In this document: positions 14,100 through 24,997 of the stretch, in pieces | Position numbering within the stretch: the stretch's first letter is position 1 | Layout of the letters: every line of letters starts with the position of its first letter | From: Procambarus clarkii | Taxonomy: Eukaryota; Arthropoda; Malacostraca; Decapoda; Cambaridae | Direction of reading: 5' to 3' | Assembly (NCBI RefSeq): GCF_040958095.1 | Contig: NC_091193.1 | Span: forward strand, 22,662,901 to 22,726,900 | DNA: 64,000 bases | Made by a program: the position numbers and the translations under genes | Notes under the pieces: model-generated | The model's input: the letters and a program-made list of their open reading frames with translations, nothing else | What the model was told of the DNA's origin: nothing | Database searches by the model: none

Positions 14100-15620
14100 C
14101 AAGAGTGTCCCACTGACCGGCTCCTTCCGCGAATTTGGGATCATGAATCCCAATGGAGCCTCTTAGCTATTCGGGTAGTATTTCCTTAACTAATTCATCT
14201 GTAGCACTGGTCGAGGATAAGAATGCCGGCAATGCTAACTGTGTCGCCTTGCGAATACCTATACCCCCCAAGTCTAACTGGGAGCGTTGCTTGGTCCCAC
14301 TGGTCATCTTGCAGGGAGAGGTTTAACACTTTCACGGTTATTGACCTTAGGAGTGAGTCATATTCTGTTAACTTTGGGCTGTCGAAGGAGGGAGCACACC
14401 TTAGGAAATAGGTCAGTCTGGGCAAAGCCAGGCACCTTGTGAGAAGGTACAAAGCATCGTGGGCGTCCAAAGCCCCTATTCTTCCCTCCATCCTCCTCAG
14501 GTCGTTCAGCTTTTCTTCGAGGACTACCTCAATGGCGTTCGAGCCCAGAGGTGCCCCTAGCAGCACACTGTCGGTGGGAGCGATCACTTTAGCTCCTGGC
14601 AATATGATTCGCACTGCATCTATGGTTGGTTGGCTAGATGAGATGATTTCACACTTTGATGGGTTTAGGGTGAGTCCTAACTCCTCTCCCTTAGATTTCA
14701 CCAGCTGTAGATCTTCTAGCAGGGACTCCTGTGTCCCTGCCAGGGTGCCATCGTCCAGGAACCAGATGTTGAGTTCGCTGGTCAACCTGCTTGTGACCTC
14801 TTTAACAGCCATGCAAAAAAGGAAAGGGGCAAGTGGGTCTTCTTGCTGGACACCTTCTGCAGAAACAACTTCATGTTCCCCAAACAACAGCGTCGTTTCC
14901 CTACTGTACCCTGCTGAGACGAAGGGGAGAAGGGAAGGAAAGCTTGTTCGAACTGCTTCCAGTACCACATCCCTTTTTACCTGGTTGAAGGCATTTTTAA
15001 AGTCTAATTTAATTAATGCCTTATTTTCTGGGAGGTGCTTGATATAGGCTCGTGCTGCATGAGCTGCTGCTTCACAGCCATGGGGGACACCAAAACCTAG
15101 TTGATGGGGCCGAAGCATCGTCGCAGCGTCTATGCTAATTTTCCTGACAGCTGCCCTAGCAACAAGGCGCCGAAGTGTGTTACCCACGGCAATGGGTCTG
15201 ACTCCACCATCCTTCTTCTTAAGGGCACAAAGGGATGCTCCGAAGAAAAAGGGTTTAATTGTATCTGGGATCAACCCAGAGAGGCAGTCGTTGACAAACT
15301 TCGTGACCTCTGACAATAGTGTCTCGGCAACTTCACCGAGAACTGGGTTTACCATCTCCTTGAGGTGCTGACGTCTTACTCCCCCTGCTGAGCCTGGCGG
15401 AAATGACATGATGGCTTTGTATACCTCTTTGTATGACGCTTGGAGGAATAGAGGTCCCATGTCTGGGACATTTGTGTCCCGAGCAGTGGGTTCCCACGGT
15501 ACTCTGGGAGGGTGCTTCTCTCTCAGTGAGTCTGCAGTAGCGGGATTTCTAGGGGCGATTGTGTCTTCGCTGGTAAGTAACCTAATTGCTCCTACTGTGT
15601 TGCCCTCTTCAATTTTTTAT
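14100..15620 (-). pseudogene. Non-LTR retrotransposon reverse transcriptase fragment, FLDD variant
   Basis: An open frame of about 475 codons on the minus strand runs from about 15620 to 14195. It begins after a stop, so the 5' part is missing; a Met at 15460 is internal. From that Met, RT motifs are LDFKNAFN at 152-159, VQQEDPLAPFLF at 204-215 and FLDDGT at 234-239. The usual QGDPL is QEDPL here, and the usual YxDD is FLDD. A frameshift near 14270 leads into ATQLALPAFLSSTSATDELV, which aligns with the start of the 1041-2064 fragment, so the two pieces represent one family. The catalytic Asp pair is kept, but truncation and frameshift make this copy inactive. Confidence 0.85.
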
Positions 15621-15808
15621 AGTTGTTATAGTTGTGTGTGTGTACACTAAAGTCTTTGAAAATGTAATAAGTTATTACGAAACGCATTCAAGTGTCGCGT
15701 CAGACTAAAAATAACAATGAATTTTGGAGAATTGATTTTCAATTACCATCGACAGTAAAAAGAAACATAAGAAATATTGAGAAAATTCGTGTTAGAATAT
15801 ACATATAT

Positions 15809-16076
<268 letters not shown>

Positions 16077-16081
16077 ACCGA

Positions 16082-16216
16082 AAACTCACACCCCATAAGT
16101 GACTCGAACCCATACTGCCAGAAGCACCAGCAACTGGTGTACAGTGGTTAAGGGGTCCTGTACACCAGTTGCTGGTGCTTCTGGCAGTATGGGTTCGAGT
16201 CACTTATGGGGTGTGA

Positions 16217-16220
<4 letters not shown>
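16082..16220. repeat. Perfect 62-bp inverted repeat of a tRNA-like SINE head
   Basis: The arms 16082-16143 and 16159-16220 are exact reverse complements around a 15-nt loop. The right arm contains GGGTTCGAGTCAC, a B-box, and the loop contains gtggttaagg, part of an A-box. One tRNA-like element therefore seems to have been copied in opposite orientation. Both sides are (TA)n. Confidence 0.9.

Positions 16221-16282
<62 letters not shown>
16220..16282. repeat. (TA)n microsatellite
   Basis: About 31 TA units on the right side of the palindrome. Confidence 0.95.
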
Positions 16283-16284
<2 letters not shown>

Positions 16285-16489
16285 ATATAGTAAACTCTCA
16301 AAAATTACGGATTGCCGTCAATTTGATGATGTTATCGTAATTATACGCAACAGGATCAGGAGTGCCACTATTGACATTATTCATCTTCAGGTTCTTTATG
16401 ATTAAATAAAACCAAGCCCAACATTTCATCACTAATTCTGCCACGGAATTACATACACTCCCCTACTATGAGGTCAGATCGGTATGCCT
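16283..16489. other. Intergenic
   Basis: Nothing recognisable before the Tweedle duplication starts. Confidence 0.4.
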
Positions 16490-16638
16490 TGAGTGCGCGG
16501 AACCTTGGTGGCAACCACAGTCTGGCATGTGTGATACAATGATTACCAGTTGAAGGAAAGATCTAACTCTTTAATAATTATATCTATTATGAGTGGTCGG
16601 ATGTGTATAGTAAATCATAATGAAAATTTTGAGTATTT

Positions 16639-16644
16639 TTTATT
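16639..16644 (-). terminator. Polyadenylation signal of gene A
   Basis: AATAAA on the minus strand, about 65 nt after the gene A stop codon. The equivalent site is kept in gene B at 24933-24938. Confidence 0.7.
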
Positions 16645-16708
16645 TACAAAAAATATAGAGCCATATGATTATATAACTACTGATGTCAGGCTTGTTAGCT
16701 GCAGCTTC

Positions 16709-18407
16709 TCATGGCACCCCGTACGTGCCAGAAGGGACAGAAAAGCCAGCCGTGTCGCTGACGAAGGTGCCTCCACCAAGTCCAACGCCACCACCAAGGC
16801 CAACGCCACCACCACCACCACCAAGACTAATGCCACCACCAATGACCTGACCGCTACCATGAGAAGCGGAACTGAGGGCAGACTGAAGGTCCTCTCCCGT
16901 AGGCAGAGTTGGGTTGTCGCCCTCACCATAGTTGACGAAGAACACCTGAGGAGTTTGTGGCTCAGGTGCCGGAACGTGGACCACTTGTTGACCTTGCTGA
17001 ACATTCTTGTTGAGGACGTAGATGACGTTCTTCTGCTGCGGCGGAGGCACAACGATGGGTTCCACGCCAAAACCTCCTTCAGGAGCCCGGATGAATATCA
17101 CGTTGTGCTCGACTCTCGGTGGGGGAATGTTTGGTCGTGGACCAATTCCTCTGGGAATCTCAGGGGATGTGAACACATAGAGATTTCTGGTAACTTGTGG
17201 AGTGATGCAGCTGCCGTCCACATGGCGAACCTGCCCGTCGCCACAGCTGCCTCCATGGAACCCAGAGTCTCCAGAGACGAAGCCGCCGCCGCCGCCAGAG
17301 ACGAAGCCGCCGCCGCCGCCGCCAGATACGAAGCCGCCGTCAGATACGAAGCCGCCGCCGCCGCCAGACACGAATCCTCCGCCTCCAGAGGAGTATCCTC
17401 CACCTCCAGAGGAGAATCCTCCACCTCCAGAGGAGAATCCTCCACCTCCAGAGACGAATCCTCCACCTCCAGAGGAGAATCCTCCACCTCCAGAGGAGAA
17501 TCCTCCACCTCCAGAGGAGAATCCTCCTCCTGAGCCACCGAGGGATAACCCTGGACCAGAGGGCGCGGGCAGGCCGTAGCCCTGAGGAGCGGCTACAGCA
17601 GCCGCCAGCACGGAGGCCAAGATCTGTGAAGAACAAAGGAAGGTTAACCACAAGCTCTCAGCTAACATGAGAATCTAGTAAATTTCAACAATTAGCAGTG
17701 TTTCCATTTCATAAATTTCTCAATGTTTGCCAGTGTTACCACAAACGAGTTCCCTCAAGCAATTAGTATACGCCAAAACGCTATGTAAAACATGTATTCT
17801 TTGTAAATTGATCAATAATGACGTCACAAAACTGCACAAAAATAAGAAAATTCAGGTGTCATTTCTGTCACTTGTAATAAGGCGTCAAACAACATCCGGT
17901 AGTAAATACTGATGACGCGGTCTTTCTTCTTTTCTTGAACATTTTGTTCTTGGCCTAACATGCCCCAGACTGTTCTTCCGCGGGGCATGACTACAGCAAC
18001 CTCGGGGATCTAGCGATGTTAACACACGAGTCCGAATACAACAACAGTGAAGTATGGCCGTAGCAACACGGGGTGTGGCTATAGCAACACCTGGGTACGG
18101 CTATAACAACACTGGACACGGTTGTATCAATTCCTGGGTATGGTTATAACAACACCTGGTTATTGCTACAGCATCACCGAGGCACGGCTACAGCATCACC
18201 GGGGCACGATTATATTGTATAACCAGGGCACGGCTATATCAATCCCTGGGTGCGGTTATAGCAACGTCTGGGTACGGCTATAACAACTTTAGTGCGCGGC
18301 TATGCGAACGCCGGGGCATGGTTTATGCAACTCTGGGGCACTAATAAACGAACGCCGGGAATGTTGTGAGAGAGAAAGAGCGAGGCAGGACTCACCAGGA
18401 GCTGCAT
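16709..18407 (-). CDS. Tweedle-type (DUF243) glycine-rich cuticle protein, gene A
   Basis: Predicted structural protein of the chitinous exoskeleton, secreted by epidermal cells; the role is inferred from the family. The CDS joins 18407-18396 (Met-Gln-Leu-Leu) and 17623-16709. The intron, 17624-18395, is phase 0 with donor gtgag and acceptor ttcacag, giving 308 residues. Residues 1-16 form a signal peptide (MQLLILASVLAAAVAA) split by the intron, as is usual for arthropod cuticle genes. Residues about 33-125 are GGGFSSGGGG-type repeats, followed by two Cys (about 131 and 143). The Tweedle domain (about 148-252) has four blocks: RNLYVFTSPE, HNVIFIRAPE, KNVIYVLNKN and PQVFFVNYG. The C-terminal tail is again glycine-rich. 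A TATA box and AATAAA flank it. Genes B and C are tandem paralogues. Confidence 0.9.
18050..18345. repeat. Degenerate intronic tandem repeat of gene A
   Basis: A loose repeat of roughly 24-30 bp (like ggtacggctatagcaacacc) fills the 5' half of the intron. The introns of gene B (26330-26690) and gene C (40950-41190) carry the same repeat, so it predates the triplication. Confidence 0.7.
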
Positions 18408-18440
18408 GGTGGAGTATGGTGTCTGTCCACAGTCGCTAGC

Positions 18441-18448
18441 CTTATATA
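18441..18448 (-). promoter_or_regulatory. TATA box of gene A
   Basis: TATATAAG on the minus strand, 41 nt from its first T to the ATG. A start about 30 nt downstream would leave a 5' UTR of only about 10 nt. The block from TATA to exon 1 is nearly identical in genes B and C. Confidence 0.75.
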
Positions 18449-19037
18449 CCTTCACTGCCCAAGCTTGGTAAAGTTACTTTCTTTCCAGCCTTCGTTGTGA
18501 CCCCACCTCGCCCCGCCCCCTACCCACACTGCCAGCGCATCCCTCCACGGCAGGTCAAGGGGCAACAACTCCCACCTCAGAGGTCTCCAGTTTCTCTCCC
18601 GCCCAAACACATTCTTACGCTTCTCCGAAGTCCTTTTACTGCTTGAACGATGAAGTCTCAATTTTGTTTACTACCAAACTACCTAATTAACGTCAAGGCA
18701 TTCAAAATTAAAACCGGAGGAATCATAGTGGCGTTATTATAACTGCTCGTAGAGAAGGGCGGGAATGTGAGATTTATTTACTGTGATTTATGGAGCTATT
18801 GCACACTGCTGATGGATATCCGGAACTGTGAACGGCTCCTCCGACTACTTCCTGTTCCCTCGCTGCCTCCCTCCATCACCTGCCCATCTTAATTCCCGCC
18901 AAACTCTGTTTACTCACTCAGTAACATAATTAATATGTTCTGCGACAATATTTATCAGAATCTGTTAATGTGTTTGATTCATGTCACAGTCACTATGTTA
19001 TTGATTCTCATGTCTCTCAAACAAATATTCTTATACC

Positions 19038-19425
19038 TGGATTGTACCTGGATGGGGTTCTGGGAGTTCATCTACTCCCCCAAGCCCTGCTCGGAGCCAG
19101 GTTTGACTTGTGAGAGCCTGGTCAAACAGGCTGTTGCTTGGAGCGGCCCGCAGGCCCACATATCCACCACAGCCCTGTTGGTCTGGCACTTCTTGAAGAA
19201 AACTATCTAGTTTTCTCTTGAAGATTTCTACGTTTGTTCCAGCAACATATTTTATACTCGCTGTGAGGATGTTGAACAACCGTGAACCTCTGATGTTTAT
19301 ACAGTGTTCTCTGATTGTGCCTATGGCACCCCTGCTCTTCACTGGTTCTATTCTGCATTTCCTTCCACATCGTTCACTTCAGTATGTTTTTTTACTGTGT
19401 AGATTTGGGACCTGATTTGTACCAT
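19038..19425. mobile_element. Interspersed repeat inserted only in unit A
   Basis: Unit B passes directly from ttcttatacc to attgatgtgtcgg (about 30159-30177). Unit A has about 390 bp between the equivalent positions. The insert contains aacaggctgttgcttggagc, which I recall from decapod dispersed repeats. tgtacc occurs at both its ends, a possible target duplication. Confidence 0.65.
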
Positions 19426-20684
19426 TGAATTGTCGGATCAGAAGACACTAACAACTGTTTGCAAGGACGGAGCCACACCCTTGAGAGGTAGCAGCTTAGG
19501 GGATGGCTGTAGAAGTTATTTAAGGCTTGAGAACTAATAGAAAAGGGCACACGGACTTGAACACAGATCTTCATGCTATCTTCAAGATTAAAATCTTCAT
19601 GCTGTCTTCAGATGTTCAAGACGCACCCACCCCCCACAGCTCATTTAGATTTAGCTAGTGTTGAGGATCTTCTACGCTTCTCTAGCTCCGAGCCAAGCAC
19701 ACATAGTACACACAAGTTATTTCCAGTCCCTAAGATCTAAGAAAAGTGACCAAAGATCTTAATTTGAGTCTTGAAGAAAGGGCGAGTCTTGTTGAAGAAG
19801 TTAGTGCTTCCTGTCTCACAATTTACGCGAACACTTGAACACTTAAAAGTCACGGATGAAATTGATCCTAGTGGGTATCGCATCACATGGAAAGCACATA
19901 AGCAGGGGAGAAGGACTGGTATTAAAATGATGCTCAAATATTTGGGAAATCTCAGTAATAGATAAAAAAATCTCAAGGCTTCATCTCAGATAATGGAACA
20001 GCGGACTGTAGAGCACACACGGTCCTTCACCTAAGCCAAGGGAAGAATATGTCGACGTGAGAATGGGAACAGAAACAGTAGAAGCAGCAGCACAACTTCT
20101 CAACTCAATGAACAGTTTTGCGTTTTCGAAAAGCACCACATTTCCCGTGTTATAAAAGTTAAGTTAGGTTTGAAGCTTTGCCTCCAAGAAAGGAGAGTAG
20201 TTCATTGGGTATCCCCATAAACGGTATCTCTATATCTAAAACTATTTTTCTTCTTTAGTTTATGAACTATTTTCAGAATATTCACAAAAACGCAATTGGA
20301 ATACAAATCTTCATGCTTAACAAATATTTCTTATCACAAGGATATGCATTTCTTAATTTGGTAATGTTTTACGTTCAATAGCAAAGGTACTTGATTGCAA
20401 AGATAAATATGTATAGATAATTAGACCAGAATCAAGGGATCTGGAATATATCTAGAAATTCAGATTATCTAAAAAAATCACAGGGATGACTAAATTCACA
20501 ATTTTTAAAAATCAGAGGCACGTGGTTTTGGCGGGCTAAGTAGGATTAGAACATAGGATACTTCAAGGGAAGAACAGGGTTAGCACAGACAAAGTGAAGC
20601 CTTAATGGGACAATGTTTCTAGTGGAGCGCCCAAGCCTCTTTGTTGGTAACTGTATATTTACACGATTTTGACCCAGGATTGAG
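19426..20684. other. Upstream part of unit A, no gene seen
   Basis: Only short frames. The sequence is recognisable in unit B as scattered blocks (30170-30740, 34630-35240, 36590-36900 and 37960-38110). Confidence 0.5.
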
Positions 20685-21490
20685 CAGCAACATCAGTAGA
20701 TTTGTAGAGGATACAAAAATATGACATGAAATAAATTCAGAAGACACAAAGTCGCTGCAAGACGATTTAGATAGACTTTCGTAATGGACGAAAGTTCGAC
20801 ATTCAATTTAATGCTAACAAATTAAAAGTTCTGAGCCTAGAACATTCAACCCATCCTTTTGTTCAGATAGTTTTTGTAATTATGTGCATCATAGTACAAA
20901 CATTGACGTTCTTAGCAATTAGATAATAGTATTTGGTACTATTCACTTTACAAGTGTAAAAAAATTAAGCAAAAAAGAAGTAAATATTCCTAGGCCTAGT
21001 ATAGCACACATATGTACTGTATTAGGCCTCAGACAGCATGTATTAGGTCTAGGGAAGTTAGTTTAGGTTGTCTTTGCAATATAAATACAAAACCTTTTCC
21101 AAATTCAATAGTAAAGATTGTTTGTCCAAATTCAATAGTAAAGATTTCTACTAATTGTGTTATACGTCGATATATATACGATGGTTCTCATCGTTACTGT
21201 AAGTACTACTAAAACAGGAGGATGGGCTGAGGTAATGATACCAACTGAACAACGTTGAAATTGTAAAGTCTAAATGCGTAACAAATCTGGGAGTAATGAT
21301 TAATATGAAATGTATACGAAAATATCTATGTATAAATGTTTGAAAAGGGCAAATAGGATACTTAGTAATATCTAGAAGAGTTAGCAATAAAATACTGTCA
21401 TTCTTCAGCTTTTTAGTGATCTTGTTTGGCCCCATTTATATAATGCCGTTCAGTTTTAGTCACCAAACTATCGAATGGTTATCTATACAT
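20685..21490 (+). pseudogene. Decayed LINE (CR1/L2-like) RT relic
   Basis: Readable pieces in several frames include RFVEDTKI (decayed F-ADDTKI), SLQDDLDRLS, KCVTNLGVMIN and a FGPIYIMPFSF stretch near the end. These appear in the order of the RT palm and C-terminal region. Stops and frameshifts are frequent, so it is an old copy. Confidence 0.55.
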
Positions 21491-21817
21491 TGCTTAATTC
21501 TATATAAGGATTGGTCAGTCCTGGAGCTCATTAACTGAACTCAATGACTAATCAATTGCCGGCAACACTAGTGGTGCAATTTGGGCACAGTTTTTCATCA
21601 AATCTGGCGTATGCAGGGATCGTGCTAAACACGAGAGCGGTAGCCAGTAGCTCTAACCGCTACTGAACATCCACCATAAAGAAGGATCTCAGACACGTAA
21701 CTGGAATCAAATGGAGACTTTAGGCCTCACCTGTGGTGCCACTTGAGTCTGGAGGTGTTAGGTGATCCACGCCTCAGTCATATAAATTGCTAACCACAAT
21801 AAACGTGGACTTTCACG
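21491..21817. other. Intergenic
   Basis: Nothing recognisable. Around 21600-21680 there is a weak tRNA-like look (see rejected items). Confidence 0.4.
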
Positions 21818-21858
21818 TCAAAAGGCCACGTGAATATTTCATTCACGTGGCCTTTTGA
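21818..21858. repeat. Perfect hairpin, 18-bp stem, 5-nt loop
   Basis: TCAAAAGGCCACGTGAAT is followed by atttc and its exact complement. Each arm contains the E-box palindrome CACGTG. It lies immediately outside the edge of the block shared with 38655-40035. Confidence 0.85.
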
Positions 21859-22314
21859 TAGCCCAAGTGAGCAAGGAGCAGTGAGCACCTGTTAAGCGCC
21901 TCGCACATGGTTGTCGTAATACCAAAAAGCGCCACAGCCGCTCTGGTATTTCTCGCCGGGAAGTAAATAATAAAAGTTTTGCAAGTTTGGAGGAGAAAGG
22001 AAATTCCTGTAAAAATGTTTAATTACTCGCGACCACTCACCCGGATGGTCGGTCCTGCAGGGGGGGGGGGGATAGAAGCAAGTGTAGCTAATATTTTCCT
22101 ATATAATATGGTGAAAAATATTTGTATTTTTAATGATCAATGCACATTATTAATATTAATAATACAAACTATTAACCGGTTTCGTGAACAATTAAATTTA
22201 CCCTTTCTCCAGTGTATTGTTTATATAAATATATTTGTAAATAAATTCAACATTTTATTACTGGAATCAGTTTCCATGACGTTATAATTTGTTTTGTTTA
22301 AAGCTAAAACTTAG

Positions 22315-23448
22315 TAAGTGAAGAGGTAGTTACTTAAGGTGCAGTTTAACCAGACTGTACTGTACACAAGGCTTGCTGAAGTGAAGAGGTAGTTACTTAA
22401 GGTGCAGTTTAACCAGACTGTACTGTACACAAGGCTTGCTGAAGTGAAGAGGTAGTTACTTAAGGTGCAGTTTAACCAGACTGTACTGTACACAAGGCTT
22501 GCTGAAGTGAAGAGGTAGTTACTTAAGGTGCAGTTTAACCAGACTGTACTGTACACAAGGCTTGCTGAAGTGAAGAGGTAGTTACTTAAGGTGCAGTTTA
22601 ACCAGACTGTACTGTACACAAGGCTTGCTGAAGTGAAGAGGTAGTTACTTAAGGTGCAGTTTAACCAGACTGTACTGTACACAAGGCTTGCTGAAGTGAA
22701 GAGGTAGTTACTTAAGGTGCAGTTTAACCAGACTGTACTGTACACAAGGCTTGCTGAAGTGAAGAGGTAGTTACTTAAGGTGCAGTTTAACCAGACTGTA
22801 CTGTACACAAGGCTTGCTGAAGTGAAGAGGTAGTTACTTAAGGTGCAGTTTAACCAGACTGTACTGTACACAAGGCTTGCTGAAGTGAAGAGGTAGTTAC
22901 TTAAGGTGCAGTTTAACAAGACTGTACTGTACACAAGGCTTGCTGAAGTGAAGAGGTAGTTACTTAAGGTGCAGTTTAACCAGACTGTACTGTACACAAG
23001 GCTTGCTGAAGTGAAGAGGTAGTTACTTAAGGTGCAGTTTAACCAGACTGTACTGTACCCTAGGCTTGCTGAAGTGAAGAGGTAGTTACTTAAGGTGCAG
23101 TTTAACAAGACTGTACTGTACACAAGGCTTGCTGAAGTGAAGAGGTAGTTACTTAATGTGCAGTTTAACCAGACTGTACTGTACACAAGGCTTGCTGAAG
23201 TGAAGAGGTAGTTACTTAAGGTGCAGTTTAACAAGACTGTACTGTACACAAGGCTTGCTGAAGTGAAGAGGTAGTTACTTAATGTGCAGTTTAACAAGAC
23301 TGTACTGTACACAAGGCTTGCTGAAGTGAAGAGGTAGTTACTTAAGGTGCAGTTTAACAAGACTGTACTGTACACAAGGCTTGCTGAAGTGAAGAGGTAG
23401 TTACTTAAGGTGCAATTTAACCAGACTGTACTGTACACAAGGCTTGCT
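22315..23448. repeat. 63-bp satellite, 18 units
   Basis: Exactly 18 units starting aagtgaagaggtagttactt. The copies differ by a few point changes (aaccag/aacaag, taaggtg/taatgtg). In the duplicated flank at about 39105-39162 there is only one unit. Since 63 is divisible by three, the 375-codon minus frame is a by-product. Confidence 0.97.
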
Positions 23449-23533
23449 GCCTGTCCGGCTCGTCTGTCAGCGACACATTACACTGTAAAGCGAGTGGGAG
23501 ACAGATGCACTCAAATGACTGAGGTCAATATTC

Positions 23534-23985
23534 TGTCTGGCCGGGAGCATGGCAGAATTTCTGTCCGGGTACCAGTGTGGCCGAGCTACTGTCTGGCCAG
23601 TAGCGTGGCCGAGGTACTGTCTGGCCAGTAGCGTGGCCGAGGTACTGTCTGGCCAGTAGCGTGGCCGAGCTACTGTCTGGCCAGTAGCGTGGCCGAGGTA
23701 CTGTCTGGCCAGTAGTGTGGCCGAGGTACTGTCTGGCCAGTAGTGTGGCCGAGGTACTGTCTGGCCAGTAGTGTGGCCGAGGTACTGTCTGGCCAGTAGT
23801 GTGGCCGAGGTACTGTCTGGCCAGTAGTGTGGCCGAGGTACTGTCTGGCCAGTAGTGTGGCCGAGGTACTGTCTGGCCAATAGTGTGGCCGAGGTACTGT
23901 CTGGCCAGTAGTGTGGCCGAGGTACTGTCTGGCCAGTAGTGTGGCGAAGGTACTGTCTGGCCAGTAGTGTGGCCAAGGTCCTGAC
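23534..23985. repeat. 26-bp minisatellite, about 16-17 units
   Basis: The unit begins gtggccgaggtactgtctgg, and the first units are degenerate. The same array has about 29-30 units at 39246-40035. Confidence 0.95.
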
Positions 23986-24829
23986 TGGTCCCGTCCACTA
24001 ACTCTTCCTTTCCTTGTCTGGCCCCGCCTACCACCTTTCTCCCTCTGGGCCCCGTGTCTAGGGTACTCACTGGTCCCTTCCTGGCGGCATCTATCTAGAC
24101 ACCACCGGTATCAGCCTCAGTAACCGCCCGCGGGGAGGGGTATGAAGTGCATAATAAATTACTCAAATGAATGAAGCCGGAGTGAGTGAGTGTTCCCAGT
24201 AGATGTGTTGCCGCCGGAGGCCACTAGTGTATTGTGCACCCCATGCTCGTCCTGTGAGCTGTAACCCTAAAAGGATTACTGAGGGCACAAAAATCAGACT
24301 TCAACGGAAATTTTTGCATTAGCAATTTCATCTAACGTGCGCAATTATAATGGTAATGTCAGCTAATTGCAAAACAAATCATTACAAAAGCTATGTATTT
24401 ACATATATTGGGATGTATCCTGGGTCCAGTTACTGGAACCGGTTAGGTTTTGGTTTCCCAGTCAGGGACAGAATGGCATAGGCTAGTCGAGATATCCCAT
24501 GGTCAATGCCTCATGTTTATCAGGATGCAACCCGCTCAAGACCCTGGCGTGATACGTGCTCCTGGCGAGGCGAAGTGGATGATGTGCACGTCATGGACCG
24601 TGCCAGCTTCAGCTCTTGGGGTGTGGCCACTAACTGTATAGGTGACCACAGACATAGCTTTATCATTGGCTAGTTACATGTCGACAAGCCAGTTATAGTT
24701 ATTGCCAGGTACATAACCACCTCCACCGCTAGCGAACCTAACTACTAGTTATCATAAAAAATGTCATATTTCATTACGCATGAGCAGGAGACATAAATAT
24801 TGGATGTGTGTGACTCGATAGATACACCT
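23986..24829. other. Intergenic between the minisatellite and gene B's 3' flank
   Basis: No gene recognised. This stretch is absent next to gene C, where the 26-bp array is joined directly to the truncated second exon. Confidence 0.5.
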
Positions 24830-24932
24830 GTAGTGCATGGAACATGAGGCCAACCATAGTCTGGCTCTACAAGGCTTAAGACTTGTGGTATTAGGTATGT
24901 GTGTTAAATCATAGTGAAAATTATATAGATTT

Positions 24933-24938
24933 TTTATT
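24933..24938 (-). terminator. Polyadenylation signal of gene B
   Basis: AATAAA on the minus strand, about 60 nt after the stop codon, in a 3' flank homologous to that of gene A. Confidence 0.7.
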
Positions 24939-24997
24939 TAAAAAAAAAATAAAGAATTAAAAGTACTTCTGGTGTCAGGCTTGTTAGCTGCAGCTTC

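Larger units (their letters stand above)
16490..20540. repeat. Segmental duplication, unit A core
   Basis: This block holds gene A, its 3' flank and about 2 kb of upstream DNA. It recurs in order, with insertions, in 24830-38110. Landmarks are ctcagtaacataatta at 18917 and 30060; aagatctaagaa at 19732 and 30622; aaagcacataa at 19893 and 34827; and gggatgactaaattcaca at 20482 and 38062. The flank 21870-24000 similarly matches 38655-40035. Confidence 0.85.
21870..24000. repeat. Segmental duplication, right flank of unit A
   Basis: It matches 38655-40035 in order: the tract ggagcagtgagcacctgtta, a poly-G run near 22060, one or more 63-bp units, a non-repeated 85-bp bridge (23449-23533 versus 39163-39247) and the 26-bp array. 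Confidence 0.85.

Noticed and set aside
16550-17579. Plus-strand and alternative minus-strand frames over the Tweedle genes (Pro-, Glu/Asp- or Ala-rich)
   Set aside because: They are shadows of the glycine-repeat exon. The frame with signal peptide, splice sites and Tweedle blocks is the supported one.
21600-21680. Possible tRNA gene (gatcgtgctaaacacgag, ctctaaccgctac)
   Set aside because: I could not find a convincing A-box/B-box pair or cloverleaf.
22311-23438. 375-codon minus-strand frame with a 21-residue repeat
   Set aside because: A product of the 63-bp satellite. The duplicated flank has just one unit, so the frame is not conserved.
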